DNA from: GCA-003244245 sp035997545
GTDB taxonomy: Bacteria; Actinomycetota; Actinomycetes; Mycobacteriales; Pseudonocardiaceae
Direction of reading: 5' to 3'
Length of the DNA: 61,384 nucleotides
Assembly: GCA_035997545.1 (NCBI GenBank)
Contig: DASYIL010000285.1
Location: 1-61,384 of the forward strand
The notes below the pieces were generated by a model, which was given only the letters and a program-made list of their open reading frames with translations, had not been told where the DNA came from and made no database searches. This document shows, in pieces, positions 34,365-42,429 of the stretch. A program made the translations under genes and the position numbers. Every line of letters starts with the position of its first letter. Position 1 is the first letter of the stretch.

Positions 34365-35513
34365 ATGGTCACCCGCCGCACTGCCCTGGTGGGCATGACG
34401 GCTACCACGCTCGCTGGGTCACTCAGTGGCAGCATCGGCGGCATGACAGCCCTGGCTCAATCACCGTCACCCGGCGACGACAGGAATCGACGGGGCCCAA
34501 TCGTCATCGGCCACCGCGGCGCCTCCGGTTACCGGCCGGAGCACACCCTGGCCTCCTACGAGCTAGCCGCGCGGCTGGGCGCGGACTTCATCGAGCCCGA
34601 CCTAGTGGTGACCAAGGACGGCGTGTTGGTCTGCCGGCACGAGCCGGTGATCGACGATACAACCGACGTTGCCAGTCACCCCGAGTTCGCCGCCCGGAGG
34701 ACGACCAAGACGCTGGACGGCGTCGTCGTCACGGGGTGGTTCACCGAGGACTTCACCCTCGCAGAGCTCAAGACGTTGCGAGCAGTGGAACGGCTACCGC
34801 AGATCCGCCAGCACAACACCCTGTACAACGGGCGGTACGAGATCCCGACGTTCCAGGAGGTGCTGGACCTCCGGGCTCGGCTGTCCGATGAGCTGCGTCG
34901 GACGTTGGGCGTCTACCCGGAGACCAAGCACCCCACGTTTTTCAAGAACGCCCGCCTGCCGCTGGAGCCTCGGTTGATTGAGATCCTGCGGAGCAATCAA
35001 CTCAACCAGCCGGACGCCCCGGTGTTCGTGCAGTCTTTCGAGGTGACCAACCTGAAGCAGCTGCGCGACGCCGGCCTGCAGACGAGGTCGGTACAGCTGC
35101 TGTCGGCCACCGGCGCGCCATTCGACACCACGGCTGCCGGCCGCACTAGCCCGACCTACGCCGAGCTGATCACCCCCGGCGGCCTGCGCGGCATCGCGCG
35201 CTACGCCCAGGGGATCGGGCCGGAGAAGCAGCAGGTCATCCCACGCAAGGCCGACGACACGCTCGGCTCACCTACCACGCTGGTGACCGACGCACATAGC
35301 GCTGGCCTGGTCGTGCATCCCTACACCTTCCGGGCCGAGAACAACTTCCTGCCGGCCGACTTCCGGACATCTGCCGTGCCGTCCGACTTCGGGCGGGCGA
35401 TCGACGAGCAGGTCACCTACCTTCGGGTCGGGATCGACGGTGTGTTCGCCGACCACCCCGACATCGGCGTCGTTGCCCGCGCCGAGTTCCTCGCCACAGC
35501 GCCAGCCGAGTAA
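34365..35513 (+). CDS. Secreted glycerophosphodiester phosphodiesterase (GlpQ type)
   Basis: The enzyme hydrolyses glycerophosphodiesters to glycerol-3-phosphate and an alcohol. The 382-residue product begins with a twin-arginine signal (MVTRRTALVGMTATTLAGSL, RR at 4-5, cleavage near ALA about 32). The GDPD core follows: IGHRGASGYRPEHTLASYE (catalytic His and metal-binding Glu), FIEPDLVVTKDGVLVCRHEP (Glu/Asp metal ligands and second catalytic His), and VYPETKHP. Length fits GlpQ. AGAGGAGA lies seven bases before the ATG at 34365. It follows the ABC permease by 137 bases and may have its own promoter. Tat export would give an external lipid-turnover enzyme. Confidence 0.88.
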   Translation: MVTRRTALVGMTATTLAGSLSGSIGGMTALAQSPSPGDDRNRRGPIVIGHRGASGYRPEHTLASYELAARLGADFIEPDLVVTKDGVLVCRHEPVIDDTTDVASHPEFAARRTTKTLDGVVVTGWFTEDFTLAELKTLRAVERLPQIRQHNTLYNGRYEIPTFQEVLDLRARLSDELRRTLGVYPETKHPTFFKNARLPLEPRLIEILRSNQLNQPDAPVFVQSFEVTNLKQLRDAGLQTRSVQLLSATGAPFDTTAAGRTSPTYAELITPGGLRGIARYAQGIGPEKQQVIPRKADDTLGSPTTLVTDAHSAGLVVHPYTFRAENNFLPADFRTSAVPSDFGRAIDEQVTYLRVGIDGVFADHPDIGVVARAEFLATAPAE

Positions 35514-35557
35514 CTGCGACGAGTAGGCCCGGATAAGTAGTCCCAGGACTGTCTTGA

Positions 35558-35758
35558 TCAGCCGAACTCGTTGGCACGGAGGGCGGTGGTGAAGGCGGTC
35601 CAGGTGGGTGGGGGGACGATCAGGGTGCCGCCGGTGGGGCGCTTGGAGTCGCGCACCGCGACGGCGCCGACGGCGACGGCCACCTCGACGCAGTTAGACG
35701 TATCGGTGCTGCGGCTGCTCTTTCGCCAGCGGGCGCCGCTCAGGTTCAACGAAGGCAT
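35558..35758 (-). CDS. DUF397 domain protein
   Basis: A 66-residue protein with the DUF397 signature: LSGARWRKSSRSTDTSNCVEVAV, then VAVRDSKRPTGGTLIVPPPTWTAFTTAL (each shown partly). Such small proteins are nearly confined to actinomycetes and are almost always next to an XRE/DUF5753 regulator, as here, 46 bases downstream of it. They are thought to act with the regulator, but the mechanism is not settled. The ATG at 35758 follows GGAGAGGAG; the open frame reaches 35791 without homology. Confidence 0.9.
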   Translation of the reverse strand: MPSLNLSGARWRKSSRSTDTSNCVEVAVAVGAVAVRDSKRPTGGTLIVPPPTWTAFTTALRANEFG

Positions 35759-35804
35759 CCCGCGCTCCTCTCCAGTGTTCGTGCGGCCCACGCGGCCCGC
35801 CAGG

Positions 35805-36653
35805 TCAGCTGAGTTCGGCGGCGATCTGGGCGATCAGCTCAGCCGTTGCAGCGGGTGCAAGGGCTGCGTTCAGGATATTCCCCAGTGCCAGCCGGTAGGC
35901 GGCCAGATCGGCCTCTTCCTCCAGGAAAAGCCCGGTGCTCTGGTTCTCCACGTGGACGAGCGCTGGCTCCTCGGCGAACTCCAGGATCACGAACGGCCCG
36001 CGCAGCCCGGCATGCGCCCCAGCCGCGAGCGGCACCACCCGTACCGTCACGTGGGGTTGCTCCGCCGCACCGAGCAGATGCTGTAGTTGCCGGTGCATCA
36101 CCCCGGGCTCGCCGACTGGGCGGCGCAGTGCGCCCTCGTCGACCACCGCGAAGAACTGTGGCGCGCTGGCCCTGGCCAGCAGCGCTTGGCGGGCCATCCG
36201 GGCGGCCACCAGGTTGTCCAGTTCGGCCTCGGAGACGGTGGGGGCGACGCCCTGAATGATGGCTCGCGCGTACTCGGCGGTCTGTAACAGCCCAGGCACC
36301 ACCAAGCCCTCGTAGTTCTGTACTCGGGTGGCCTTGGCTTCGAAGTCGATCAGGCTGCGCCACAGCTGGGGCAACCCGGGTTGGCGGGTCCACCAGCCGC
36401 GTTCCTCGGAGCGGCGGATGAGGTCGAGCAACTCGTCGCGGGTGGACGCGGGCACCTGATAGAGGCCCAGCAGCGCGGCCACGTCCTCGATCTGCAAGCC
36501 GCTGTTGCCGGTCTCAATCCGGCTGATCTTGCTGGGCGACATGCCCAGGCGCTTGGCCACCTCCGCGCCGGACAGCCCCGCCTGTTCCCGCAACGTGCGC
36601 AGCTCGGCGGCGGCCTGGCGGGACCGGATCGAGGTGTGCGGGTTACCGGCCAT
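35805..36653 (-). CDS. XRE-family regulator with DUF5753 domain
   Basis: A 282-residue transcription regulator. The N-terminal helix-turn-helix spans about residues 14-70 (LRTLREQAGLSGAEVAKRLGMSPSKISRIETG). The C-terminal DUF5753 region spans about 95-275 (YEGLVVPGLLQTAEYARAI, then VDEGALRRPVGEPGVMHRQL and VENQSTGLFLEEEADLAAY). This type, paired with a DUF397 gene, is typical of Streptomyces and Pseudonocardiales and often affects development or antibiotic genes. A 15-base palindrome upstream is a possible operator. The target genes are unknown. Confidence 0.9.
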   Translation of the reverse strand: MAGNPHTSIRSRQAAAELRTLREQAGLSGAEVAKRLGMSPSKISRIETGNSGLQIEDVAALLGLYQVPASTRDELLDLIRRSEERGWWTRQPGLPQLWRSLIDFEAKATRVQNYEGLVVPGLLQTAEYARAIIQGVAPTVSEAELDNLVAARMARQALLARASAPQFFAVVDEGALRRPVGEPGVMHRQLQHLLGAAEQPHVTVRVVPLAAGAHAGLRGPFVILEFAEEPALVHVENQSTGLFLEEEADLAAYRLALGNILNAALAPAATAELIAQIAAELS

Positions 36654-36734
36654 ACTGGGTGCCTCCGCTTCGTGTCCGAGCGCCCACTATGCACCGTCGA
36701 CTCCAGTGATCCAATCACTCGATCTGGTCATTGC

Positions 36735-36749
36735 TTGCAGCACCTGCAA
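36735..36749. promoter_or_regulatory. Perfect palindrome between divergent genes
   Basis: TTGCAG-CAC-CTGCAA lies in the 157-base gap between the XRE regulator and the divergent small gene at 36811. Six-base arms around three central bases fit an XRE-type operator. It may control both genes. No other structure stands out in the gap. Confidence 0.5.
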
Positions 36750-36810
36750 TGTTCGACGGTTCCAGGTATGGACCGTGAAGAGTGCTCCAGTAGAAATCGA
36801 GCGCAAGATC

Positions 36811-37023
36811 ATGAGCGAGGCCGTGGTCGAGAAGACGTGGGAGGTTCCGGCGTACGGCGGCAAGGGGCCGGTCACCGTCACCCTGCGGATGCCCGACGTG
36901 ACAATCACCGACTCGCAGGGCAGGCACATCGTGATCTCACCCGAGCAGGCCGACATCGTGAGCTCCAAGATGAGCGACATCGCCTACTGGTTCGAGGACA
37001 TCAAGGACGCCGCGGGCGACTGA
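36811..37023 (+). CDS. Small hypothetical protein (70 residues)
   Basis: The product opens MSEAVVEKTWEVPAYGGKGP and contains VTVTLRMPDVTITDSQGRHIV and SPEQADIVSSKMSDIAYWFED. It has no signal peptide, is acidic at the C-terminus and has G/C-rich third positions, so it looks coding. The ribosome site is weak; a TAGAAA 15 bases before the ATG could be a -10 for a nearly leaderless message. It is divergent from the XRE/DUF397 pair, and such small genes beside these pairs are common. I know no function. Confidence 0.55.
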   Translation: MSEAVVEKTWEVPAYGGKGPVTVTLRMPDVTITDSQGRHIVISPEQADIVSSKMSDIAYWFEDIKDAAGD

Positions 37024-37108
37024 GCGGGCGCACATACTCGGAGGCGGCTCCACTCCGCGGCTAGGCTCGGCAAATGGAACCTTATGCACCTGTCAGCCCG
37101 CGCGGAGA

Positions 37109-37516
37109 TCAGGCGCTGACGGTGACTGCGAGTTCGGTGAGAAGCCGGCGGACGCGTCGTTCGATCTTGTCGCGGATCGGTCGCACGCTCTCGACGTCGA
37201 GGCCGGCGGGGTCGTCGAGAAGCCATTCTTCGTAGCGGCGGCCGGGGAACACTGGGCAGGCGTCGCCGCAGCCCATGCTGATGATGACATCGGCGGCACG
37301 GACGACCTCATCGGTCCAGGGCTTGGGATGCTGCTGTGAGATATCGATCCCTCGCTCGCGCATGGCCTCGACCGCGGCCGGGTTGATGCTGCTTGCCGGT
37401 TCGGAGCCGCCCGACCACACGACGGCCTGGTCGCCGGCCAGGTGCCGGAAGAACCCCATGGCCATCTGCGAGCGGCCTGCGTTGTGGGTGCACAGGAACA
37501 GGACAGTGGGGGTCAT
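37109..37516 (-). CDS. arsC: Arsenate reductase, LMW phosphatase-like
   Basis: The enzyme reduces arsenate to arsenite. The 135-residue product has the P-loop CTHNAGRSQ (nucleophile C9, R15) and two later cysteines, C83 and C87 in ISMGCGDACPVFPGR, forming the redox relay of thioredoxin- or mycothiol-linked ArsC. LLDDPAGLD supplies the general acid Asp. The ATG at 37516 overlaps the aquaporin stop (ATGA), making it the last gene of arsR-aqpS-arsC. Which thiol system reduces it is not shown. Confidence 0.93.
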   Translation of the reverse strand: MTPTVLFLCTHNAGRSQMAMGFFRHLAGDQAVVWSGGSEPASSINPAAVEAMRERGIDISQQHPKPWTDEVVRAADVIISMGCGDACPVFPGRRYEEWLLDDPAGLDVESVRPIRDKIERRVRRLLTELAVTVSA

Positions 37517-38286
37517 CGCGGTCTCCGTGGTGGGTCCAGAATCGGCAGTGCCGGATGCGCGGGGACGACCACGGCGGCTGCGGCGCAGGGTGCGTTGGGA
37601 TAGAGGACGAGCACCAGGCCGACGCCCACTAGCCCGCCGACCAGTTGGGCGGCGATGAATCCGGGTGCCGAGCCGGGGGCGATGCCGGCGAAGGTATCGC
37701 TGAACATCCGCCCGATGGTGACGGCGGGGTTGGCGAAGGAGGTGGAGGAGGTAAACCAGTAAGCGGCACCGATCCAACCGGCGACGGCGGCAGCCGACAG
37801 CGCGGCCCGGCCGGTACGAGCCAACGCGAAGATCACGGCGATCAAACCGATGGTCGCGACCAGCTCACCGACCCACAGTCCGACACCGCTGCGCGGCTTG
37901 TGTGAGATCTCGACCGCAGCCAAGCTGAACATCACGTTGGCCAGCACCGCCCCGGCCACCGCGCCGACGATCTGCGCCGCGGTGTAGGCCCAGACATCGC
38001 GGCCGGACAAGCCCGTATGGGTGCGGCGGCCCAGTAGCCAGTCGGCCGCTGACACGACGGGGTTGAAGTGCGCACCAGACACCGGGCCGAACAGCAGGAT
38101 CAGCACCGCCAACCCGAACACGGTGGCCGTGGAGTTCTGCAGCAGTTGCAGCCCGACCTGGCCCGGGGAGAGCTGTTGTGCGGCGATGCCCGAGCCCACC
38201 ACGATCGCGACCAGCGCCGCGGTACCGACCAACTCGGCCAGCAGCCGCCGCGCCAGACCCGGTGGGGTTGACAAAGCAGGCGTCAT
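37513..38286 (-). CDS. MIP-family channel in ars operon (AqpS-like)
   Basis: An aquaglyceroporin-type channel of 257 residues with six membrane helices and the two half-helix motifs N75-P76-V77 (GAHFNPVVSA) and N186-P187-A188 (FANPAVTIGRMF). The first motif is NPV instead of NPA. In an ars operon between arsR and arsC, such channels let arsenite leave the cell after ArsC reduces arsenate, replacing the ArsB/Acr3 pump. The ATG at 38286 overlaps the arsR stop (ATGA); the longer frame is inside arsR. No other arsenite pump is in this window. Confidence 0.87.
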   Translation of the reverse strand: MTPALSTPPGLARRLLAELVGTAALVAIVVGSGIAAQQLSPGQVGLQLLQNSTATVFGLAVLILLFGPVSGAHFNPVVSAADWLLGRRTHTGLSGRDVWAYTAAQIVGAVAGAVLANVMFSLAAVEISHKPRSGVGLWVGELVATIGLIAVIFALARTGRAALSAAAVAGWIGAAYWFTSSTSFANPAVTIGRMFSDTFAGIAPGSAPGFIAAQLVGGLVGVGLVLVLYPNAPCAAAAVVVPAHPALPILDPPRRPR

Positions 38287-38639
38287 GCCGGCACCCGAGT
38301 GGGCAGCAACGCCTCCGACAGTGCCCGCAGGGCCTCCGGTAGCACCCGGTAGTAGATCCACGTGCCACGGCGGTCGCCCTCGATCAAACCGGTCTCGCGC
38401 AGCACCTTGAGGTGGTGGCTGATCGTCGGTCCGGAAACCTCGAAACCTACCGTCAGCTCACACACGCAGGCCTCGCCGCCCTCATGGGAGGCGATCAGGC
38501 TCAACAGCCGAAGCCGTACCGGGTCACCGAGGGCCTTGAACCGACGAGACAGCTCCCCCGCCTCCTCGGCGGTGAGCGGGTCAGCGGTCAGCGGCACGCA
38601 GCACTGCGCCAGCGTCACCACGGTGTCCTGTCTCGACAT
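38283..38639 (-). CDS. arsR: ArsR/SmtB arsenic-responsive repressor
   Basis: A 118-residue winged-helix repressor. Residues about 27-95 form the DNA-binding domain with SGPTISHHLKVLRETGLIEG as recognition helix and wing. Possible As(III) ligands are C13-C14 near the N-terminus and C58 and C60 in GGEACVCELTVGF; the latter pair precedes the recognition helix as in several actinobacterial ArsR types. It is first in arsR-aqpS-arsC and divergent from arsM, with two operator-like repeats in the 87-base gap. Confidence 0.93.
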   Translation of the reverse strand: MSRQDTVVTLAQCCVPLTADPLTAEEAGELSRRFKALGDPVRLRLLSLIASHEGGEACVCELTVGFEVSGPTISHHLKVLRETGLIEGDRRGTWIYYRVLPEALRALSEALLPTRVPA

Positions 38640-38648
38640 GTTTCTATA

Positions 38649-38696
38649 TTGACGAACTTCAAACTAAGTCGCAAGCTATTACTTGACGTCTATCGA
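38649..38696. promoter_or_regulatory. Two ArsR operator-like sites in the arsR-arsM gap
   Basis: TTGACGAACTTCAA (38649-38662) and TTGACGTCTATCGA (38683-38696) share the form TTGA-N6-TC(A/G)A. Their centres are 34 bases apart, about three helical turns, so two ArsR dimers could bind the same face. The placement between divergent arsR and arsM predicts joint control. Confidence 0.6.
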
Positions 38697-38726
38697 AACA
38701 TCATCGATCTTGGGGAGGGTGCAGCG

Positions 38727-39503
38727 ATGACCAAGCAGGCCACCGACCTACGCGACGAGGTACGCCGGCACTACGCGGCCGCGGCCGCGGCTGTGCGCAC
38801 TGGAGCCCGGCCCAGTTGCTGCGGCGTCGACAGCTCCGGTGCCGTGGACGAGGTTGCGGCCGGGAACGGGTTCGGCGGCGAGCTCTACGACGCCACTGAC
38901 CGAGCCGCGCTGCCCGCCCAGGCGGTCACCGCCAGCTTGGGATGCGGCAACCCGCTGGCCGTGGCCGACCTGCACGAGGGCGAGACCGTGCTGGACCTCG
39001 GCTCCGGGGGCGGCATCGACGTGCTGCTGTCCGCCCGCCGGGTCGGCCCCGCCGGGAAGGCCTACGGGCTGGACATGACCGACGAAATGCTCACCCTCGC
39101 CCGAACCAACGCGGCGGAAGCCGGCGCGACCAATGTCGAGTTCCTGCAAGGCCCCATCGAGGCCATCCCGCTGCCCGACGGCTCCGTCGACGTGATCATC
39201 TCCAACTGTGTGATCAACCTGTCGACCGACAAACCCGCCGTGTTCGCAGAAGCATTTCGGGTACTTACCCCAGGAGGTCGGCTGGGGGTCTCCGACGTGA
39301 TCGCCGCAGATCGCCTCAGCGCTCAGCAGCGGGCCGAACGGGGCAGCTATGTTGGCTGCATCGCCGGGGCTCTGAGCGTCGGCGAATACCTCAACGGCCT
39401 GGCCGCCGCCGGCTTCACCGACATCACCATCGTACCGACTCACCAGGTCGCCGACGGCATGCACTCCGCGATCATCCGAGCCACCAAACCCGCCGCCTGG
39501 TAG
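38727..39503 (+). CDS. arsM: Arsenite S-adenosylmethionine methyltransferase
   Basis: ArsM methylates arsenite, producing volatile or less sorbed methylarsenicals. The 258-residue product has the AdoMet motif VLDLGSGGGIDVLLSARRVG (about 88-107) and the expected arsenic-binding cysteines: C73 in SLGCGNPLAV, C161 in IISNCVINLS and C211 in YVGCIAGALS, plus an N-terminal C31-C32 pair. The ATG at 38727 has a GGGGAGG ribosome site. It is divergent from arsR-aqpS-arsC, giving a combined efflux and methylation strategy. Its stop lies seven bases from the convergent FIST gene. Confidence 0.93.
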   Translation: MTKQATDLRDEVRRHYAAAAAAVRTGARPSCCGVDSSGAVDEVAAGNGFGGELYDATDRAALPAQAVTASLGCGNPLAVADLHEGETVLDLGSGGGIDVLLSARRVGPAGKAYGLDMTDEMLTLARTNAAEAGATNVEFLQGPIEAIPLPDGSVDVIISNCVINLSTDKPAVFAEAFRVLTPGGRLGVSDVIAADRLSAQQRAERGSYVGCIAGALSVGEYLNGLAAAGFTDITIVPTHQVADGMHSAIIRATKPAAW

Positions 39504-39510
39504 GAACCAG

Positions 39511-40704
39511 TCAGGAGCCGCCTGCGCCGAACACCAGGATCGACGCGGTGAACCCGTGCAGGTGGTTTCGGCCTGCGACGGGGCCGATCTCGCCGTTCGC
39601 GAAGAACCCGGCCACGCCAGTGGTACCGAGGCCGGCGCGCACCGCCAGTACGTCGTGATCGGCGCTCGGGAACATGGTCCTGCCTCGGCCGTTGCAGGAG
39701 AACAGCAGCGCGCCGCCCACCGGACCGGTCTCCGGGCGAAACCGGGAGAACAGCTCCTCGAGATCCTCGTCGGCGGCGGACGCGTCACGCACTTGGAAGC
39801 GGACGGTGCGACCCACCTCAACGACGTCTTGGATGGCGATCGCACGCCGCTCACTGTCGGCGCCCACCACGCCGCGGATGAGGAAGTCACCGCGCTCGTG
39901 CTCCTCGGCGTACTCGTCCATCGCGACGCCGATGTGCAGTCCGTGCGCGACGGCTCGCCGTTCCTCGGAAGAGAGCTCGGCGACGATCTGCTCGAGCTTG
40001 GCCAGTGCGGGCGTCCCGGCCAGCTCCAGGAGCACGTTGCCGTCGGCCTTGGTGACGATCATCGTGGGGCCGAAGGGGCGGCACCCCTGGCTGACCACCG
40101 GGTGGGCCACGACGGGACCGCCGAGCACCACTCCCACCGCGCCGGCCGGCACGCTATGCCCGTCCAGGAACAGCCGCGCGGACCCCCCGCCGCGGGGACC
40201 GCTTGCCACGCCGCCGATCAGCGGCAGGCCAGCGAGGTCGTCGTTGGAGCGCTGCACGAAAGCAGCGATGGGGAACGTGAAGGGATCGGCGAGGAGCACC
40301 GCGACGGCGTCGTCTCCTTGCCGTTCCGGCATTCCGGTGACGGCAGCACCGTCGGGGGTGCGGATCAACTCCAGGTGCAGCGGGGTGCACCTGACCCCGG
40401 GAAGGCAGGCGGCGAACGCGCTGACCGCGGGCTCGATCTCCACCCCCCGGCCGGCGCCGATCACGCCGCCGGCGCTGCAGCCCAGCGTGGTGCGGGCCCC
40501 GGCCACCTCCATCGCGCGGGTGCCCGCCGACTCGACCGCGTTCGGGTCTTCGCCGCAGACAAACACGCACAGCAGGTCGGGACGCTGCCCGCGCAGCGGA
40601 GCCAGGGCCTGTGTGACGGCGGATTCCGCCGCCGCAGCCAGATCGGGGTCGACCGCTAGGCCGTCACCGAAGCGGGACGTGAGCACGTCTGCTGGAGAGG
40701 ACAC
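39511..40704 (-). CDS. FIST N/FIST C sensory-domain protein
   Basis: A 397-residue cytosolic protein consisting of a FIST_N domain (about 35-230; VFVCGEDPNAVESAG, TLGCSAGGVIGAGRG, LPLIGGVASGPRGGGSARLF) and a FIST_C domain (about 240-380; FLIRGVVGADSERRAIAI, GGALLFSCNGRGRTMF, GVAGFFANGEIGPVAGRNHLHGFT). FIST domains are predicted to bind small ligands, perhaps amino acids, in signal transduction. Here there is no kinase, cyclase or chemotaxis partner nearby. GTG at 40704 has a GGAGG site at seven bases. It is convergent with arsM but not obviously related to arsenic. Confidence 0.87.
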   Translation of the reverse strand: MSSPADVLTSRFGDGLAVDPDLAAAAESAVTQALAPLRGQRPDLLCVFVCGEDPNAVESAGTRAMEVAGARTTLGCSAGGVIGAGRGVEIEPAVSAFAACLPGVRCTPLHLELIRTPDGAAVTGMPERQGDDAVAVLLADPFTFPIAAFVQRSNDDLAGLPLIGGVASGPRGGGSARLFLDGHSVPAGAVGVVLGGPVVAHPVVSQGCRPFGPTMIVTKADGNVLLELAGTPALAKLEQIVAELSSEERRAVAHGLHIGVAMDEYAEEHERGDFLIRGVVGADSERRAIAIQDVVEVGRTVRFQVRDASAADEDLEELFSRFRPETGPVGGALLFSCNGRGRTMFPSADHDVLAVRAGLGTTGVAGFFANGEIGPVAGRNHLHGFTASILVFGAGGS

Positions 40705-40825
40705 GGGTCAACCTCCGACCTCACGGGTACCGGACGGACCCATTGTCCTCGGATCACGCCGCACCGTCACCCGCTTGGGCAGGATGAGGTGGACGTCGCC
40801 GAACCCGTGCCAGCGGTACCCGGTA

Positions 40826-40856
40826 CGTAACGCCTCCGTGTAAGAGGCGAATTACG
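40826..40856 (-). terminator. Hairpin downstream of the HAD gene
   Basis: CGTAA-CGCCTC and GAGGCG-AA-TTACG form a two-part stem of 11 pairs around a seven-base loop, within the 207-base gap between the HAD gene and FIST. It could terminate HAD transcription. There is no long T-run. The rest of the gap (40705-40911) shows no gene. Confidence 0.5.
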
Positions 40857-40911
40857 GGGGACCCGAGCTCCGCGACCGCCTCGGCGTTGTCGTGCGAGGG
40901 GCGGCCAGAGG

Positions 40912-41592
40912 TCAGGCGGCGACGAGGCCGTCAAGCGTGTCCGCGAGGGGAGCGAGGTCGCGCAACTCGACCGTCGGATGCGGCTCCGGCTCTTCCCCCA
41001 GGCGGTTGATCCAGACCGTGGGGATCCCGAGGGCGAGGGCCGGAGCGATGTCGTGGTAGAGGCTCGCCGCGACGTGCACGTGTCGATCGCGCCCGGCCTC
41101 GCAGCGGGCGCGGAAGACTTCCCAGTGCAACGGCGACGGCTTGTACGACCCGAGCTCGTCGGCAACGATCGAGAGCTCGAACTCGACCCCGAGCCGGCGC
41201 ATCGACGCCTCGATCAAGTCGCGGTCGGTGTTCGACAGGATCGCCAGCCGCCAGCCACGCGCACGGGCCTCCTCCAGCGCCGGGCGCACCTCAGGGAAGA
41301 CGGGCCAGTCGGACAGCGAGCGGGCGAGCGCTCCCTGCTCCTGCGGGCCGAGCCGGAAGCCTTCCCGGTCCGCGAGCCGCGCGAGCGTCAGGTTGAGGAC
41401 CTCTCGGTAGGTGCGCTGCGGGTCCTCGCGCTGCACCTGCGGCTCGAGTTCGTGGTAGACGGGTAGCAGCCGCGGCGCCGTCTCCGCGCCGAACAGTCGT
41501 TCAAGCTCCCGGCCGATGCCGGCGTTCCAGTCGATCAGCGTGCCGTAACAGTCGAAGGTCGCCCAGCGGGCGACCGCGGCAGAGCCGGCCAT
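40912..41592 (-). CDS. HAD-superfamily hydrolase (haloacid dehalogenase type II-like)
   Basis: A 226-residue HAD hydrolase. Motif I is ATFDCYGTLIDWN (Asp nucleophile near residue 12), motif II is AILSNTDRDL (near 112), motif III Lys is in DELGSYKPSPLHWEVF (near 145), and motif IV is HVAASLYHDIAPALALGIPTVWINR. The DCYGTLIDW opening and the SLYHDI block fit (S)-2-haloacid dehalogenase-like and related phosphatases; the substrate is unknown. The ATG at 41592 has an AGG nine bases upstream; one at 41598 is too close. It is divergent from the PadR gene. Confidence 0.87.
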   Translation of the reverse strand: MAGSAAVARWATFDCYGTLIDWNAGIGRELERLFGAETAPRLLPVYHELEPQVQREDPQRTYREVLNLTLARLADREGFRLGPQEQGALARSLSDWPVFPEVRPALEEARARGWRLAILSNTDRDLIEASMRRLGVEFELSIVADELGSYKPSPLHWEVFRARCEAGRDRHVHVAASLYHDIAPALALGIPTVWINRLGEEPEPHPTVELRDLAPLADTLDGLVAA

Positions 41593-41706
41593 CAACATGA
41601 GCCTAGCCGGCCGAGCGAAGGACGAGCACCTCCGGCGGCCCGATTCTCGGCACGTGCGCCGTGCAGCACTTGGAGGAGAACCGCGCGCGTCGCTTGCTTT
41701 TGACAC

Positions 41707-41724
41707 TATCGTGATATATCGTGA
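41707..41724. promoter_or_regulatory. Likely PadR operator/promoter
   Basis: TATCGTGATATATCGTGA contains two TATCGTGA copies offset by 10 bases and an internal near-palindrome (TCGTGATATATCG-like). It overlaps the region where the padR-type gene's promoter should lie, just after a TTGACA at 41700-41705. TATCGTGATA-type sites are usual for actinobacterial PadR regulators, so autoregulation is likely. Confidence 0.55.
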
Positions 41725-41766
41725 GCGTGTCGACCAACGTGGGAGACATTCCCGAATAGGAGAACT

Positions 41767-42396
41767 ATGTACACCGATCACCACGACTCACGTCGTCGCG
41801 GCGACTGCCTAGCCGTCGGCCGTCAACACGCTCAGCGACGCCACCACCCCGACTTTCCCGCACAGCCTGACGGGGTCGGCGGTGGAAGGACACGCGGGAG
41901 CCGTCCCCGCGGTGCAGGACGCGGGCGAGCGCAACGCGGCGATGTGCGCACTGCCCTACTCCTGCTGCTGGCCGAGCAGCCCATGCACGGCTACCAACTC
42001 ATGCAGGCCATCACCGAGCGCACCTCCGGTGCCTGGCAACCCAGCCCCGGCGCCGTCTACCCGACCCTCAGCCAGCTCGAGGACGAAGGCCTGATCGACA
42101 CCGTCGCCCAGGGTGGCCGCAAACTGGCCACCCTCACCGACGCCGGCCAGGCGTACCTGCACACGCACGGCGACGCGATGCCTGACCCGTTCGCCGAGTT
42201 CACAGCACGCTGCGGCGGCGGCAGCGACCTCCGAGCCGCCCTCGAGGAGCTGCGCCACCCCACCCGCCAACTCGCGCTGGGTGACCCGCAGCAGGTGCAG
42301 GCTGCGCAACGGGTCCTGGCCGAGGCGCGCCGCTCGCTTTACCTCATCCTCGCTGGCACCCCCATCACCCCCGGGAGCGAGCCCAGCGAGCGGTGA
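41767..42396 (+). CDS. PadR-family transcriptional regulator
   Basis: A 209-residue regulator. Residues 1-57 are low-complexity His/Arg/Gly-rich sequence. The winged helix follows (about 60-145): LLLLLAEQPMHGYQLMQAI, GAWQPSPGAVYPTLSQLEDEGLI, and the wing KLATLTDAGQAYL. The C-terminal helix pair (about 165-200) should dimerise. The YPTL-x-LE-x-EGL motif is diagnostic. AGGAG lies six bases before the ATG at 41767. An operator-like repeat precedes it. PadR proteins often control drug exporters, but no exporter is adjacent. Confidence 0.9.
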   Translation: MYTDHHDSRRRGDCLAVGRQHAQRRHHPDFPAQPDGVGGGRTRGSRPRGAGRGRAQRGDVRTALLLLLAEQPMHGYQLMQAITERTSGAWQPSPGAVYPTLSQLEDEGLIDTVAQGGRKLATLTDAGQAYLHTHGDAMPDPFAEFTARCGGGSDLRAALEELRHPTRQLALGDPQQVQAAQRVLAEARRSLYLILAGTPITPGSEPSER

Positions 42397-42429
42397 CCGA
42401 GCGGCTTTATCAGTCATCGCCAGCGGCAG

